Assembly: GCA_963717385.1 (NCBI GenBank)
Contig: CAVQWE010000006.1
Coordinates: forward strand, 372,001 to 436,000
Reading direction: 5' to 3'
Length of the DNA stretch: 64,000 nt
Origin: Sva-07 sp963717385
GTDB taxonomy: Bacteria; Actinomycetota; Acidimicrobiia; Acidimicrobiales; Ilumatobacteraceae
The position numbers and the translations under genes are program-made. The number at the start of each line of letters is the position of its first letter. Position 1 is the stretch's first letter. The notes beneath the pieces are model-generated. The model was given only the letters and a program-made list of their open reading frames with translations. It ran no database searches and was not told the origin of the DNA. Shown in pieces: positions 1-9,296 of the stretch.

Positions 1-625
1 TGAACTCGGCCTCGCCGGTGATCTGGCGCAGCGGCCGCACCTCGACACCGTCGGCGTGCATGTCGAGCGCGAAGTAGGTCATGCCCTTGTGCTTGGGTGC
101 GTCGGGGTCGGTACGGGTCACCAACATGCCGAAGTCGGCCAGGTGGGCCATCGTGTTCCACACCTTCTGGCCGTTGACGATCCACTCGTCGCCGTCACGT
201 TCGGCCTTGGTGGCGAGGCCGGCGAAGTCGGAACCGGCACCGGGCTCGGAGAACAGCTGACACCAGATCTCCTCGCCGGTGAACATCGGGCGCAGGAACC
301 GCTCCTTGGCCTCGTGGCTGCCGTGGGTGACGATCGTGGGCCCAGCGAGCAACATGAAGAAGCTCACTGGTTCGGTCGGCTTGGCGCCGGCTTCTTTCAT
401 CCGGTTGTCGACGATCTTGTTCAGCTCGGGCCGCACACCGAGGCCGCCGTACCCCTTCGGGAAATGGACCCAGGCCAGACCAGCGTCGTAGCGGGCGCCG
501 CGGAACTCCCGGTTGTCCATCGTGGCGGGGTCGTTGGCGGCCAGCAAGGCGTCGATCGCCTCGTTGACCTCGCGGGTCTCGGGGTCGGCGGATGCGGTGT
601 CGGGGCGCGATTCGAGGGTCGTCAT
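1..625 (-). CDS. Acyl-CoA dehydrogenase, N-terminal part (3' end outside window)
   Basis: FAD enzyme that introduces the alpha-beta double bond into an acyl-CoA. About 208 N-terminal residues are visible and the gene runs off the left edge. The stretch has the family's N-terminal helical domain and the middle-domain signature FSEPGAGSD, followed by an NGQKVWNT segment that lines the FAD/substrate site. The ATG at 625 is chosen because the next upstream ATG (633) meets a stop after three codons. A CAGAAT hexamer ends 6 nt before the ATG, as expected for a leaderless transcript. The catalytic Glu lies outside the window, so substrate class cannot be judged. Confidence 0.9.
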   Translation of the reverse strand, partial: MTTLESRPDTASADPETREVNEAIDALLAANDPATMDNREFRGARYDAGLAWVHFPKGYGGLGVRPELNKIVDNRMKEAGAKPTEPVSFFMLLAGPTIVTHGSHEAKERFLRPMFTGEEIWCQLFSEPGAGSDFAGLATKAERDGDEWIVNGQKVWNTMAHLADFGMLVTRTDPDAPKHKGMTYFALDMHADGVEVRPLRQITGEAEF

Positions 626-763
626 TGCGTCATTCTGTCAGGCCACTGTGGGGCGGCCGAAGTCCGCGGCCAACCACGAGCACCGCCCTCCCCAGAAACT
701 CGGACCCGAACTCGCGCCTGGCCACACCCAGACGCCGCATCTTGCGAGGGAGCGACGGCTGGG

Positions 764-1903
764 TCAGGGGTTGACGAGTGCCGAGACGAACTCGGCGGGA
801 TCGAACGGGATCAAGTCCTCGATGGTCTCACCGATGCCGACCAGCTTCACCGGGATCCCGAGTTCGGTCTCGATCGCGAACACGATGCCGCCCTTGGCCG
901 AGCCGTCGAGCTTGGTGAGCACGACACCTGTGACGTTGGTGGCCTCACCGAACTCGCGTGCCTGTGTGAGGCCGTTCTGGCCTGTTGTGGCATCGATCAC
1001 GAGCAACGTCTCGGTGACCCGACCGGCCCCCTTCTCCGCGACGCGGCGCACCTTCTTCAGCTCTTCCATCAGGTTCGACTTGGTGTGCAGACGCCCAGCG
1101 GTGTCGGCCATGACCAGCTCGATGTTGCGCGCTGCAGCTCGTTCGACGCCGTCGAAGATCACTGCGCTGGGGTCGCTGCCTTCGGCGCCTCGGACGATTT
1201 CGGCACCGGAACGCTCGGCCCAGGTCGTGAGCTGCTCGGCTGCAGCGGCGCGGAATGTGTCGCCCGCCGCCATCAACACCGTGCGACCGTCGCGAATCTG
1301 TTGGTTCGACAGCTTGCCGATCGTGGTGGTCTTGCCGACACCGTTGACGCCGACGAACATCCACACGTTCGGGCTGCCTTCGTCTCCCGGCTCGAACGTG
1401 AGCGATCGATCAGAACCTTCCAGCCGTGACACCATCTCGGCTTCGAGTTCGTCGAGCAACGCCTGCGGTTCGGTGATCTCCTTGCTGGCGACCTTCGCAC
1501 GGAGTCCGTCGAGGAGTTCGGTGGCGACTCCCACGCCGACGTCGGCACGCAACAGGGCCTCTTCGAGGTCGTCGAAGCTCTCCTCGGTGATGCCGCTGCG
1601 GCCGAGGACACCAGCGAACGCACCAGTGAAAGCGAGCCGCGCCTTCGACAGACGGTCGCGCAATGACGCCGGTTTGACCGGCTCGGGCTCGACCTCGGGC
1701 TCGACCAGTTCTTCCGGGCGTTCTTCGACGAGGGTTCCACCGGTCGCATCACCCTCGGGTCTGGGCGGAGGTGCGGTGGGTGGGACTGCCCGAGACGGCG
1801 GCGGCGCCGCACGGCCAGCGTTGCGGCGGTTGACCACCAGCACGCCGATCCCGAAGGCCACCACGAGGATGGCAAGGACCAGAAAAATGACTTCGATACC
1901 CAT
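764..1903 (-). CDS. ftsY: Signal recognition particle receptor FtsY
   Basis: SRP receptor GTPase that docks ribosome-SRP complexes at the membrane. 379 aa. Residues about 5-25 form one hydrophobic helix (a membrane anchor, as in other actinobacterial FtsY), followed by a Pro/Glu-rich A domain of about 60 residues, the helical N domain, then the NG GTPase domain. GTPase motifs seen: G1 GVNGVGKTTT, DTFRAAAAEQL, G3 DTAGRLHTK, G4 TKLDGSAKGG and the closing GIGETIEDLIPFD. It lies 82 bp downstream of smc on the same strand, a common actinobacterial arrangement. TAGCGT upstream of the ATG is a possible -10. Confidence 0.97.
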   Translation of the reverse strand: MGIEVIFLVLAILVVAFGIGVLVVNRRNAGRAAPPPSRAVPPTAPPPRPEGDATGGTLVEERPEELVEPEVEPEPVKPASLRDRLSKARLAFTGAFAGVLGRSGITEESFDDLEEALLRADVGVGVATELLDGLRAKVASKEITEPQALLDELEAEMVSRLEGSDRSLTFEPGDEGSPNVWMFVGVNGVGKTTTIGKLSNQQIRDGRTVLMAAGDTFRAAAAEQLTTWAERSGAEIVRGAEGSDPSAVIFDGVERAAARNIELVMADTAGRLHTKSNLMEELKKVRRVAEKGAGRVTETLLVIDATTGQNGLTQAREFGEATNVTGVVLTKLDGSAKGGIVFAIETELGIPVKLVGIGETIEDLIPFDPAEFVSALVNP

Positions 1904-1985
1904 CGCCGCCCGACGCTATCCCTGATGGCGGGCACCGACGCCGAGCGCCGTGGTTCCCGGAGGCCCGGGCGCGGGAACCTCGGGC

Positions 1986-4900
1986 TCAGGTGGTGGCGGC
2001 GACGCGTTCGGTGACGACCTTGCTGGAGCCACCGGGTTGCATGCTCACACCGAGCAGGCAGTCGCCGGCTTCCATCGTGCGCTTCTGGTGCGACACCACG
2101 ATCAGCTGAGCGTCCTTGCGGAACTCCTGGATCAGCCCGAGGAAGCGGTGCAGGTTGACGTCGTCGAGCGCGGCTTCGACTTCGTCCATCACGTAGAACG
2201 GCGACGGCCGCGACCGGAACACGGCAAACAGATATGCAAGCGCTGTGAGGCTGCGCTCGCCACCGGACAGCAACGAGAGCTTCTTGACGTTCTTGCCGCT
2301 CGGCTTGGCCTCGACCTCGATGCCCGTGTTCAACATGTCGTCCGGGGCGGTGAGCTTGAGTTTTCCGACACCACCGGGGAACAGCAATCCGAACAACTGT
2401 GTGAAGTTCTCGCTGACATCTTCGAATGCCGAGGCGAACACGTTCTGGATCTCCGCGTCGACCGCTGCGATCACCCGCGACAACTCACGACGGGTCGATC
2501 GGACGTCTTCGAGCTGCTCCTCGAGGAAGGTGTGTCGGGCCTGGAGCTCGTTGAACTCTTCGAGCGCGAGCGGATTGATCGGGCCGAGCAAGCGCAGCTC
2601 GCGTTCGAGCTCGCGGACGCGACCTGCGGGCGTGGCACCGTCGGGAAGCACCGGCATCGGCGCAGCCTCGGCCGTAGCCGGTTCGATGTCGAGGTCTCGT
2701 CGCAGCGTCTCGATTGCGGTCTCGAGGCGCAGCTTTGCTTCGGCCTCGCCCAACTCGGCCTGCCTCGCCCGTTCGCGCGACGCATCGAGAGCGTGTTCTT
2801 TCTCGCTGCGTTCGCGACGGTGTGCATCGAGGTCGGTGGTCAGCCCGCGTACCTCGTCGCTCTGGCGACGCCGTTGCTCGGTGAGGTCGGTGTGGACCAG
2901 CTCGACGATGTCGCGGTGGTCGGTCACCCGTTCGGCGAGCCGGTCGATGGCTCCGATGTCACGCTCGATGGTCTTGCGTTGACCCTCCGCAGCGATTCGC
3001 GCTTCGGCATCGGCGGCGAGGCGGCGCTCGGTTTCGTCGAGGCGCCGTTCGAGCAACTGTTGGCGTTCGTGGAGACCGGCGTTGTGAACTTCGAGGTCTT
3101 TGCGGCGCGATGCCAGCGCCGCCGCCCTCGTCTCGAGTTCGGCTCGGAGCTCGCCCCGTGCGCGGGCCGCATCGGCTTCGGCCTGTTCGTCGGATTCGAG
3201 CGCGGGCAGCAATGCTTCGAGCTCGCCGATGCGCTGTTCATCGCGAACGATGTTGGCGGTGACATCGTCGATCGATCGTTCGAGGTTCTCGAGTTCGGCC
3301 TCGGCCTCACGATGCTCACGTTGCGCCTGGGCGAGCCCTTCGGATGCAGCGGTGAAACGCGAGTCGTTGGCATCGAGCCGTCGCACCAGGTCTGCTTCGG
3401 CGGCGCGTGCGGCCTGCAGCGCACGGTCGCTCGAAGCGACGGCTTCGGTGGCGCGTTCGAGTTCGTCGGCTGCGCTTCGGGACCGTTCGAGCGCGTCGTC
3501 GAGCGCCGCAGCGGTGGCACCGCTCCCCGCCGCACCGACACGCCACCCGCTCAGCCCGAAACGGTCGCCCGCCGCGGTGACGACCACGGCGTCGGGATGA
3601 CTCAACGCTGCGTCGATCGCCGCTGCGAGCTCGTCGACACGCACCGCCGACCCGAGCAACCCATCGAGGAGCGCGTCGACGCCTGGGCGCGACGACCGGG
3701 CGTGCGGCCGCACCGGCTCGCCGACGCTGGGACGCGGTTGGCCCGCTGGGCGGGTACCCAACGCGATCACGGCCCCAGAGGTGTCAGAGCTCCGCAACGC
3801 ATCGAGTGCTCGCCGACCGGCTGACGGGTCGTCGACGACCACAGCGGTGAGCGACTCGCCGAGCGCCGCCTCGACCGCCGGCTCCCAGCCGGCGTCGATC
3901 TCGATCAGGTCGAGCAGCGTGCCGAGCACGCCGTCCACACCGGCAAGACGTTCGGCGCCGGCGCGGGCCCGAGCAGCATCGAGCGCGAGTTCGAGCGCCT
4001 CGACCCGGGCAGCGAAACGCGACGACTCTTCGGCAGCGTCGTTGCGCAACGACTGGCGGGCTTCATGGGCGGCGATCGCCTCGGCGAGCGCAGTCTCGGC
4101 CAACTCGACCTCGGCGACGAGCGGTTCCTCGATCGCACCGGCCTCGTCGCACTCTGTTCGGAACCGCACGGCGCGCTCGGCGTTGGAGTCGCGGCGCTCG
4201 GCCAGCGAGTCGAAGCGTTCGCGGAAGCGGCGGAGGTCGCCAGTGGAGCGCTCGAGCGACGACCGAACCGACCGCAACTCGCCACGCACTTCTGCTGCGG
4301 CGCTGGCAGCTTGCGATCCGCTCTGATCGGCCCCGACCGCCTCCATCATCTTCGACCGCTCGACACGGAAGCGTTCTTCGTCGGCGATCAGGGCCTCGGA
4401 CGCCGGCTCGATCTCTGCCAGCGCCACGACGACCTCGTCGAGTTCGGTGCGAAAGCGTGCTGCGTCGGCTTCGAGGTTGGCGACGACGCCGGCGTCGAGC
4501 AGTTGACCCTTGTCGCGCTCGAGCGACCGGCGACGCTCGACCAGCACCGCCGACAGACCTCGCGCTCGCTCGCGGAGTTGTTCGACCCGGACGAGTCGAT
4601 CGCTGACGTCGCTGGCGCCCCGTGCCGACAACTGTGCCTCGATCGCCATCACCTGGGTGTCGAGGGCAGCCAGGGCCGCCTTCAATTCGGACTCGACGGT
4701 GGCGCTGTCGAGTCGGGTGACCGCAAGCGCTTCGAGCTTTGCACGCCACGATGCGATCTCTCGGCCGGAGACGAACGTCTTCACCTCGGTGAGTTCGGTG
4801 ATGAGCGAACCATGGCGTTCAGCGGCCTGCGCCTGGCGTTCCAACGGGCGCAGCTGACGACGCACCTCGCGCAGCAGATCTTGCACACGCAGCAGGTTGG

Positions 4901-5456
4901 CCTCGGTGGCATCGAGGCGACGTTCGGCCTTTTCTTTGCGCTTGCGGAACTTGAGCACGCCCGCTGCTTCTTCGATGATCGCCCGGCGTTCCTCGGGGCG
5001 AGCGTTGAGGACTGCGTCGATCTGGCCCTGGCTGACGATCACGTGCTGCTGGCGGCCGACGCCCGCATCGGACAACAGTTCCTGCACATCGAGCAACCGG
5101 CAGGGCACACCGTTGATCGCGTACTCGGAGTCGCCGTTGCGGAACAGCACGCGGGTGACGGTGACCTCGTTGAACTCGACGCCGAGGGTGCCGTCGGAGT
5201 TGTCGATGGTGATCGTCACTTCGGCACGCCCCAGCGCTGGGCGCGACGCCGTGCCGGCGAAGATCACGTCGTCCATCTTCTGGCTGCGTACCGCCTTCGG
5301 AGCCTGGGCGCCGAGCACCCAGGCGACCGCATCGACGACATTGGACTTGCCGGACCCGTTGGGGCCGACGACGACGGTGACCCCAGGTTCGAGCACCATG
5401 GTGGTGCTGTCGGCGAACGACTTGAACCCCTTGAGGTTGAGACTCTTCAGGAACAC
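1986..5456 (-). CDS. smc: Chromosome segregation protein SMC
   Basis: Condensin ATPase that compacts and segregates chromosomes with ScpA and ScpB. 1156 aa, normal length. The N-terminal head has Walker A GPNGSGKSNVVDAV and the Q-loop region VIVSQGQID. Long coiled coils follow, interrupted near residues 490-650 by the globular hinge (GVLGTLLDLIEID onward). The C-terminal head has the ABC signature LLSGGERSLTALAYLFA and Walker B FYVMDEVEAALDD. Start is GTG at 5456, which gives the canonical MFLKSLNLKGFKSFAD opening. It sits between mutM upstream and ftsY downstream, all on the minus strand. Confidence 0.98.
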   Translation of the reverse strand: MFLKSLNLKGFKSFADSTTMVLEPGVTVVVGPNGSGKSNVVDAVAWVLGAQAPKAVRSQKMDDVIFAGTASRPALGRAEVTITIDNSDGTLGVEFNEVTVTRVLFRNGDSEYAINGVPCRLLDVQELLSDAGVGRQQHVIVSQGQIDAVLNARPEERRAIIEEAAGVLKFRKRKEKAERRLDATEANLLRVQDLLREVRRQLRPLERQAQAAERHGSLITELTEVKTFVSGREIASWRAKLEALAVTRLDSATVESELKAALAALDTQVMAIEAQLSARGASDVSDRLVRVEQLRERARGLSAVLVERRRSLERDKGQLLDAGVVANLEADAARFRTELDEVVVALAEIEPASEALIADEERFRVERSKMMEAVGADQSGSQAASAAAEVRGELRSVRSSLERSTGDLRRFRERFDSLAERRDSNAERAVRFRTECDEAGAIEEPLVAEVELAETALAEAIAAHEARQSLRNDAAEESSRFAARVEALELALDAARARAGAERLAGVDGVLGTLLDLIEIDAGWEPAVEAALGESLTAVVVDDPSAGRRALDALRSSDTSGAVIALGTRPAGQPRPSVGEPVRPHARSSRPGVDALLDGLLGSAVRVDELAAAIDAALSHPDAVVVTAAGDRFGLSGWRVGAAGSGATAAALDDALERSRSAADELERATEAVASSDRALQAARAAEADLVRRLDANDSRFTAASEGLAQAQREHREAEAELENLERSIDDVTANIVRDEQRIGELEALLPALESDEQAEADAARARGELRAELETRAAALASRRKDLEVHNAGLHERQQLLERRLDETERRLAADAEARIAAEGQRKTIERDIGAIDRLAERVTDHRDIVELVHTDLTEQRRRQSDEVRGLTTDLDAHRRERSEKEHALDASRERARQAELGEAEAKLRLETAIETLRRDLDIEPATAEAAPMPVLPDGATPAGRVRELERELRLLGPINPLALEEFNELQARHTFLEEQLEDVRSTRRELSRVIAAVDAEIQNVFASAFEDVSENFTQLFGLLFPGGVGKLKLTAPDDMLNTGIEVEAKPSGKNVKKLSLLSGGERSLTALAYLFAVFRSRPSPFYVMDEVEAALDDVNLHRFLGLIQEFRKDAQLIVVSHQKRTMEAGDCLLGVSMQPGGSSKVVTERVAATT

Positions 5457-5519
5457 AGCAGCAGCGAAGTTACCTGGTCGAGGGCGTGCCGACCCGAATC
5501 ACTTCACCGAGCTGCGAGA

Positions 5520-6356
5520 TCAGTGCTGGCAGATCGGGCACCAGTGGGTCCCGCGACCGCCGGTCACCGAGCGTCGAATCCAACCTCGACCGCAGGTCAG
5601 GCACCGTTCGCCACCTCGCGCGTACACACGATGATCGTGCTGATACGAGCCACCCTCGCCCATCAGATCGACGTATTGGGCGTCGCCGAGCGTCGACCCG
5701 CCGGCTTCGATGGCGTCGGTGAGCACCTCGACGATCGAGCGTTGCAGTGTCACCAAGCGCCGTCGGTCGAGGCTCGATGCCGCACGATCGGGGCGCAACC
5801 GCGCCCGGTGGAGGATCTCGTCGGCGTAGATGTTGCCGATACCCGCCACGACGTGTTGATCGAGCAGGAGCGGCTTCAGTGCTCGCGAGGTCGTGCCGAA
5901 CGCGCTGCGCAGGGCTGCAACCCCGAACGGCTCGGCGATCGGGTCGATGCCGAGTCGGGCGAGTTCGGGCAGTTCGACCTCGACGCGATCCGGATCGAAC
6001 ACGACCACCTCGCCGAACGTTCGCGGGTCGACGAACCACGCTTCGTTGCCATCATCGAGGTGGAGAACGACGTGGGTGTGTGCCGGCCTGGTCGCGCCGC
6101 CTTGTGCGAGCAGCACCTGGCCGCTCATGCGAAGGTGGATCATCGCCGTGTCACCGGAATCGAGCGGCAGCAGCAGGTACTTGCCACGCCGGTCGGCCGC
6201 CTCGACGACCGTGCCGGAGAGCCCGTCGATCACCGCCTCGGCAGAAGTGCGCCGCACGGTTCGCTCTCGGCCGACCTCGACACGTTCGATCCGTCGCCCG
6301 ACCAGGTGGCGTTGCAGCCCGCGACGAACGGTCTCCACCTCTGGCAGCTCAGGCAC
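5520..6356 (-). CDS. mutM: Formamidopyrimidine-DNA glycosylase (Fpg/MutM)
   Basis: Removes oxidised purines (8-oxoG, FapyG) and nicks the abasic site. 278 aa from the GTG at 6356. That start gives MPELPEVETV, placing the catalytic Pro at position 2 and Glu at 3, as the mechanism requires. An in-frame TTG at 6362 would give MPVPEL and bury the nucleophile, so it is rejected. The conserved Lys of the RGKYLLL segment and a C-terminal C-x2-C...C-x2-C zinc finger (CLTCGRGW...GGRGTHWCPIC) with the phosphate-binding Arg are present. It begins 13 bp after the rnc stop, in the rnc-mutM-smc order typical of actinobacteria. Confidence 0.96.
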   Translation of the reverse strand: MPELPEVETVRRGLQRHLVGRRIERVEVGRERTVRRTSAEAVIDGLSGTVVEAADRRGKYLLLPLDSGDTAMIHLRMSGQVLLAQGGATRPAHTHVVLHLDDGNEAWFVDPRTFGEVVVFDPDRVEVELPELARLGIDPIAEPFGVAALRSAFGTTSRALKPLLLDQHVVAGIGNIYADEILHRARLRPDRAASSLDRRRLVTLQRSIVEVLTDAIEAGGSTLGDAQYVDLMGEGGSYQHDHRVYARGGERCLTCGRGWIRRSVTGGRGTHWCPICQH

Positions 6357-6369
6357 GGGCAATCACGGC

Positions 6370-7071
6370 TCAGCCGAGCGCACGGCACGCGTCCGTTGCG
6401 GCGAGCTGCTCGGCGGCCTTCTTCGACCGACCGGTGCCGTCGCCGAGCACGTCGCCGTCGACGAGCACCCTCGCATGGAACGTCTTTGCATGATCCGGTC
6501 CGTTCGATGAAACCTCGTAGACCGGGGCGCCACGGCCGAGCCGAGCGCACAACTCCTGCAGCTCGGTCTTCTGGTCGAACTGTCCGATCGCATCGGCGGT
6601 GTCGGGCATCCGTGGCACGACCAACCGCTCGACCATCGCGTAGGCCGCGTCGGCCCCACCGTCGAGGTACACCGCACCGAGCACCGCTTCGAACGCATCG
6701 GACAGGATCGACGGTTTGCTCGATCCGCCTGCGGCTGCCTCACCACGCCCGAGCAGCACGTGGTCGCCGAGGTCGATTCCCTGCGCCACCTCGGCGAGAG
6801 CGATCGCGTTCACGACGCTCTTGCGGAGGTCGGTGAGTTGCCCTTCGGCGACCGGATACCGGTGATACACGATGTCGGCGATCGCCCAGCCGAGCACCGC
6901 GTCGCCGAGGAACTCGAGTCGTTCGTTGCTGATCGCACCGGGGGTCTCGGCGCACCACGACCGGTGGGCCAGGGAACGTTCGAGCAGGCTGCGATCGACG
7001 AACTGATGGCCGATGCGCGCCGACAACTCGTCGAGACCGGTCGATGCCTGATCGCTGTCGGGCTCCATCAC
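6370..7071 (-). CDS. rnc: Ribonuclease III
   Basis: Double-strand-specific endoribonuclease that processes rRNA precursors and other duplex RNAs. 233 aa. The catalytic domain contains the signature NERLEFLGDAVLGWAI and the second acidic cluster DAFEAVLGAVYLDGG, supplying the magnesium-binding Glu/Asp residues. The C-terminal 70 residues form a dsRNA-binding domain ending KKAAEQLAATDACRALG. It follows acpP by 18 bp and precedes mutM, so all three are probably co-transcribed. Confidence 0.96.
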   Translation of the reverse strand: MMEPDSDQASTGLDELSARIGHQFVDRSLLERSLAHRSWCAETPGAISNERLEFLGDAVLGWAIADIVYHRYPVAEGQLTDLRKSVVNAIALAEVAQGIDLGDHVLLGRGEAAAGGSSKPSILSDAFEAVLGAVYLDGGADAAYAMVERLVVPRMPDTADAIGQFDQKTELQELCARLGRGAPVYEVSSNGPDHAKTFHARVLVDGDVLGDGTGRSKKAAEQLAATDACRALG

Positions 7072-7089
7072 CTGGGCATCACTGAGGGT

Positions 7090-7374
7090 TCAGCTCGCCG
7101 TGGCCCGTTCGTGCACGTAGTCGATCGCGTCGCGCACGGTCTTGAGGTCCTCGAGGTCTTCGTCGTCGATCCGGAAGTCAGGGATCCGATCGCTGAGCTG
7201 CTCTTCGAGCGCCTCGACCAGTTCGATCAGCGCAAGCGAGTCGGCGTCGAGGTCGTCGACGAACGACTGTCCCTCGGTGATCGTCGACGGCTCGATCTCG
7301 AGGATGTCGGCGAGGCGGTCGCGAACGATCTCGAAGATCTCGTCGCGTTCGAGTGGGGCGGAATCAGCTGGCAC
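7090..7374 (-). CDS. acpP: Acyl carrier protein
   Basis: Carries growing fatty acyl chains on a 4'-phosphopantetheine arm. 94 aa, slightly long because of a short N-terminal extension. The attachment Ser lies in DDLDADSLALIELVEALEE, and the protein is acidic and four-helical as expected. Start is GTG at 7374; no ATG is available before the conserved region. It lies between plsX and rnc, the classic lipid-initiation neighbourhood. Confidence 0.93.
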   Translation of the reverse strand: MPADSAPLERDEIFEIVRDRLADILEIEPSTITEGQSFVDDLDADSLALIELVEALEEQLSDRIPDFRIDDEDLEDLKTVRDAIDYVHERATAS

Positions 7375-7401
7375 GGCCGCCGAGTGTAGTTGTGGAACGG
7401 T

Positions 7402-8391
7402 TCAGCCCGCGTTGCCGGCAATCGCCGCACGGATCTCGCCGACCATGTCGTGCTCGACCATGTCTCGGGCCACGCCGATGCCGTTGGCGATCGCCGTCTC
7501 TCCGGATGATCCGTGCGAGATGATGCACACACCGTCGACACCCAGCAGCACAGCGCCGCCGTAGGTGTCGGGGCTGAGCGTCTCGTAGAGCGGGAGCAGC
7601 GCCGGCATCAGCGCGTCGGCGTGCGGCTTGTAGTGCTCTTCGGCCGAGAACGCGTCGAGCAACGCCTTGATGACGACTTTCATCCCACCTTCCAACGTCT
7701 TGAGCACGACGTTGCCGGTGAAGCCGTCGGTGACGCAGACGTCGAGTTCGGAGCTCATCACGTCTCGACCCTCGACGTTGCCGATGAAGTTCAGGTGCGA
7801 TGCCGATGCCAACAGCTCGTAGGCCTCCTTGCGGAGTGCGTCTCCCTTGCCTGGCTCTTCGCCGATCGACAGCAGTCCGACACGAGGCGAATCGGTGCCG
7901 AAACGATGTTTGGCATACACCGAGCCCATCAGCGCGAACTGCACCAGCCACTCGGCCTGCACTTCGGAGTTCGCTCCGGCGTCGAGCAGCACGGTCGGTT
8001 TGGCCCCCGGTACCGGGATCGGCGTGGCGACCGCTGGGCGCTTCACACCAGAGATGCGACCCATGCGCAGCAGTGCTGAAGCCATGGTCGCACCGGTGTT
8101 GCCGGCAGAGATCATTGCGCTCGCGCGCCCGTCTCGAACTGCCTCGGCAGCGCGGACGAGCGTGGAATCCTTCTTTCGACGGACGCCCGACGCGGGATCG
8201 TCGTGCATCCCGATGACTTCGGTGGCCTCGATCAGGTCGAGCACCGAACCGTCGGCACCGGTGCGACCTTCGAGGTCGGCTGGCCCGACGAGCACCACCG
8301 GGATTCCCGATGCCGCAGCACGGTGTGCTCCGGCGAGGATGGGCCCAGGAGCGTTGTCGCCGCCCATGGCGTCGACCGCGACCGGAAGCAT
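7402..8391 (-). CDS. plsX: Phosphate acyltransferase PlsX
   Basis: Converts acyl-ACP to acyl-phosphate, the first step of phospholipid synthesis. 329 aa from the ATG at 8391, giving the family opening MLPVAVDAMGGDNAPG. A longer in-frame start at 8448 would overlap rpmF by 41 bp and adds 19 low-complexity residues, so it is rejected. Seen: the phosphate-binding SAGNTGATMASALLRMGRI loop and a C-terminal GVCIISHGSS segment. It begins 16 bp after rpmF and is followed by acpP, its substrate carrier. Confidence 0.95.
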   Translation of the reverse strand: MLPVAVDAMGGDNAPGPILAGAHRAAASGIPVVLVGPADLEGRTGADGSVLDLIEATEVIGMHDDPASGVRRKKDSTLVRAAEAVRDGRASAMISAGNTGATMASALLRMGRISGVKRPAVATPIPVPGAKPTVLLDAGANSEVQAEWLVQFALMGSVYAKHRFGTDSPRVGLLSIGEEPGKGDALRKEAYELLASASHLNFIGNVEGRDVMSSELDVCVTDGFTGNVVLKTLEGGMKVVIKALLDAFSAEEHYKPHADALMPALLPLYETLSPDTYGGAVLLGVDGVCIISHGSSGETAIANGIGVARDMVEHDMVGEIRAAIAGNAG

Positions 8392-8407
8392 GCTGCTGCT
8401 CAGCAGA

Positions 8408-8587
8408 TCAGCCGACGTCGACGACGACCCGGTCGCGGTACCAGCCACACGACGGGCACACGACGTGCGGGGTCTTGGCGTTGCCGCAACGAGGACACAG
8501 GCTGCGTGCCGGCGCGTTCAGCTTCCAGGCGCTCGCCCGACGGCTGCGGGTCTTCGACTTCGATGTCTTCTTCTTCGGAACGGCCAT
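8408..8587 (-). CDS. rpmF: 50S ribosomal protein L32
   Basis: 59 aa, opening MAVPKKKTSKSKTRSRRAS. It is the zinc-binding form: CPRCG and CPSCGWY supply four cysteines, which are lost in zinc-independent paralogues. Position between the DUF177 gene (180 bp upstream) and plsX is the conserved yceD-rpmF-plsX order. The 180 bp before it (8588-8767) shows no ORF or clear motif and may be a leader. Confidence 0.96.
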   Translation of the reverse strand: MAVPKKKTSKSKTRSRRASAWKLNAPARSLCPRCGNAKTPHVVCPSCGWYRDRVVVDVG

Positions 8588-8767
8588 CGTTCGCTTTCCT
8601 CGTGGTTGTCGCTCGTCGGCGTTCGATCGAGACGTGTGTGGATCGGCCCGCTGCCGGGCTCACCCGTGCCGCAAAGGCCGCATCACGTTATCGGCGCTCC
8701 GGCACATTGACGATGCGAACATTTCACCGCTGCAGCCAAGGCGGGCAGAACCGCCGTGACACCGGGC

Positions 8768-9280
8768 TCAGTCGGCGTCGGGGACGAACCCCTCGAGGGC
8801 CGCCCACCGGTCGTCGCGTACCTCGGAGTCGCACGAACACCGAGTGACGTTGCGATCGACGCCACACACCGGGCACAACCCGGCACAGTCGTCGCGGCAC
8901 GAACGCTCGCTGTCCAGCTCCAGCAGCACCGACTCGCGGACCAGCGGAACCAGGTCGAGCTGACCGTCCTCGATGAGGTAGGCGTCCGGGTCGAGCGGAT
9001 CGATCTGATACCGCTCGTCGACGACGCCGACAGCGGTGCCCGACAGTTCGCGCAGACAGCGACGGCAGACCGACTCCCAGCCAGCGCTGACGGTGCCGTT
9101 GACATCGATGCTGTCGTTGCGCGCCGTGAGCTGGAGTTCGACGTGCAGGTCGCCGACCAAGCGTTCGTGTTCGGCTTCGAGCGGGGCAGCAGCGATGTCG
9201 AGCGTCACGTCTCGAACCGCACCAGGCTGGCGCAGGAGCTCGACGGCGTTGATCCGCAGCGGTCGCAGTGGGTCGGGCAC
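8768..9280 (-). CDS. YceD/DUF177 family protein
   Basis: 170 aa member of the DUF177 (YceD) family, found upstream of rpmF in most bacteria and linked to 23S rRNA maturation in plants and E. coli; the molecular role is not settled. Four cysteines form two pairs, ESVCRRCLRE near the middle and CAGLCPVCGVDRN plus CSC near the end, which looks like a zinc-binding site. It starts 16 bp after the stop of the coiled-coil gene upstream. Confidence 0.88.
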   Translation of the reverse strand: MPDPLRPLRINAVELLRQPGAVRDVTLDIAAAPLEAEHERLVGDLHVELQLTARNDSIDVNGTVSAGWESVCRRCLRELSGTAVGVVDERYQIDPLDPDAYLIEDGQLDLVPLVRESVLLELDSERSCRDDCAGLCPVCGVDRNVTRCSCDSEVRDDRWAALEGFVPDAD

Positions 9281-9296
9281 GAGAGCGGCGAGGCGG

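Noticed and set aside
6357..6362. TTG start for MutM
   Set aside because: It would add two residues before the catalytic Pro, which must be N-terminal after Met removal.
1950..6836. Very long plus-strand open frames opposite smc and mutM
   Set aside because: They mirror high-GC codon bias of the real minus-strand genes and translate to composition-biased protein without any domain.
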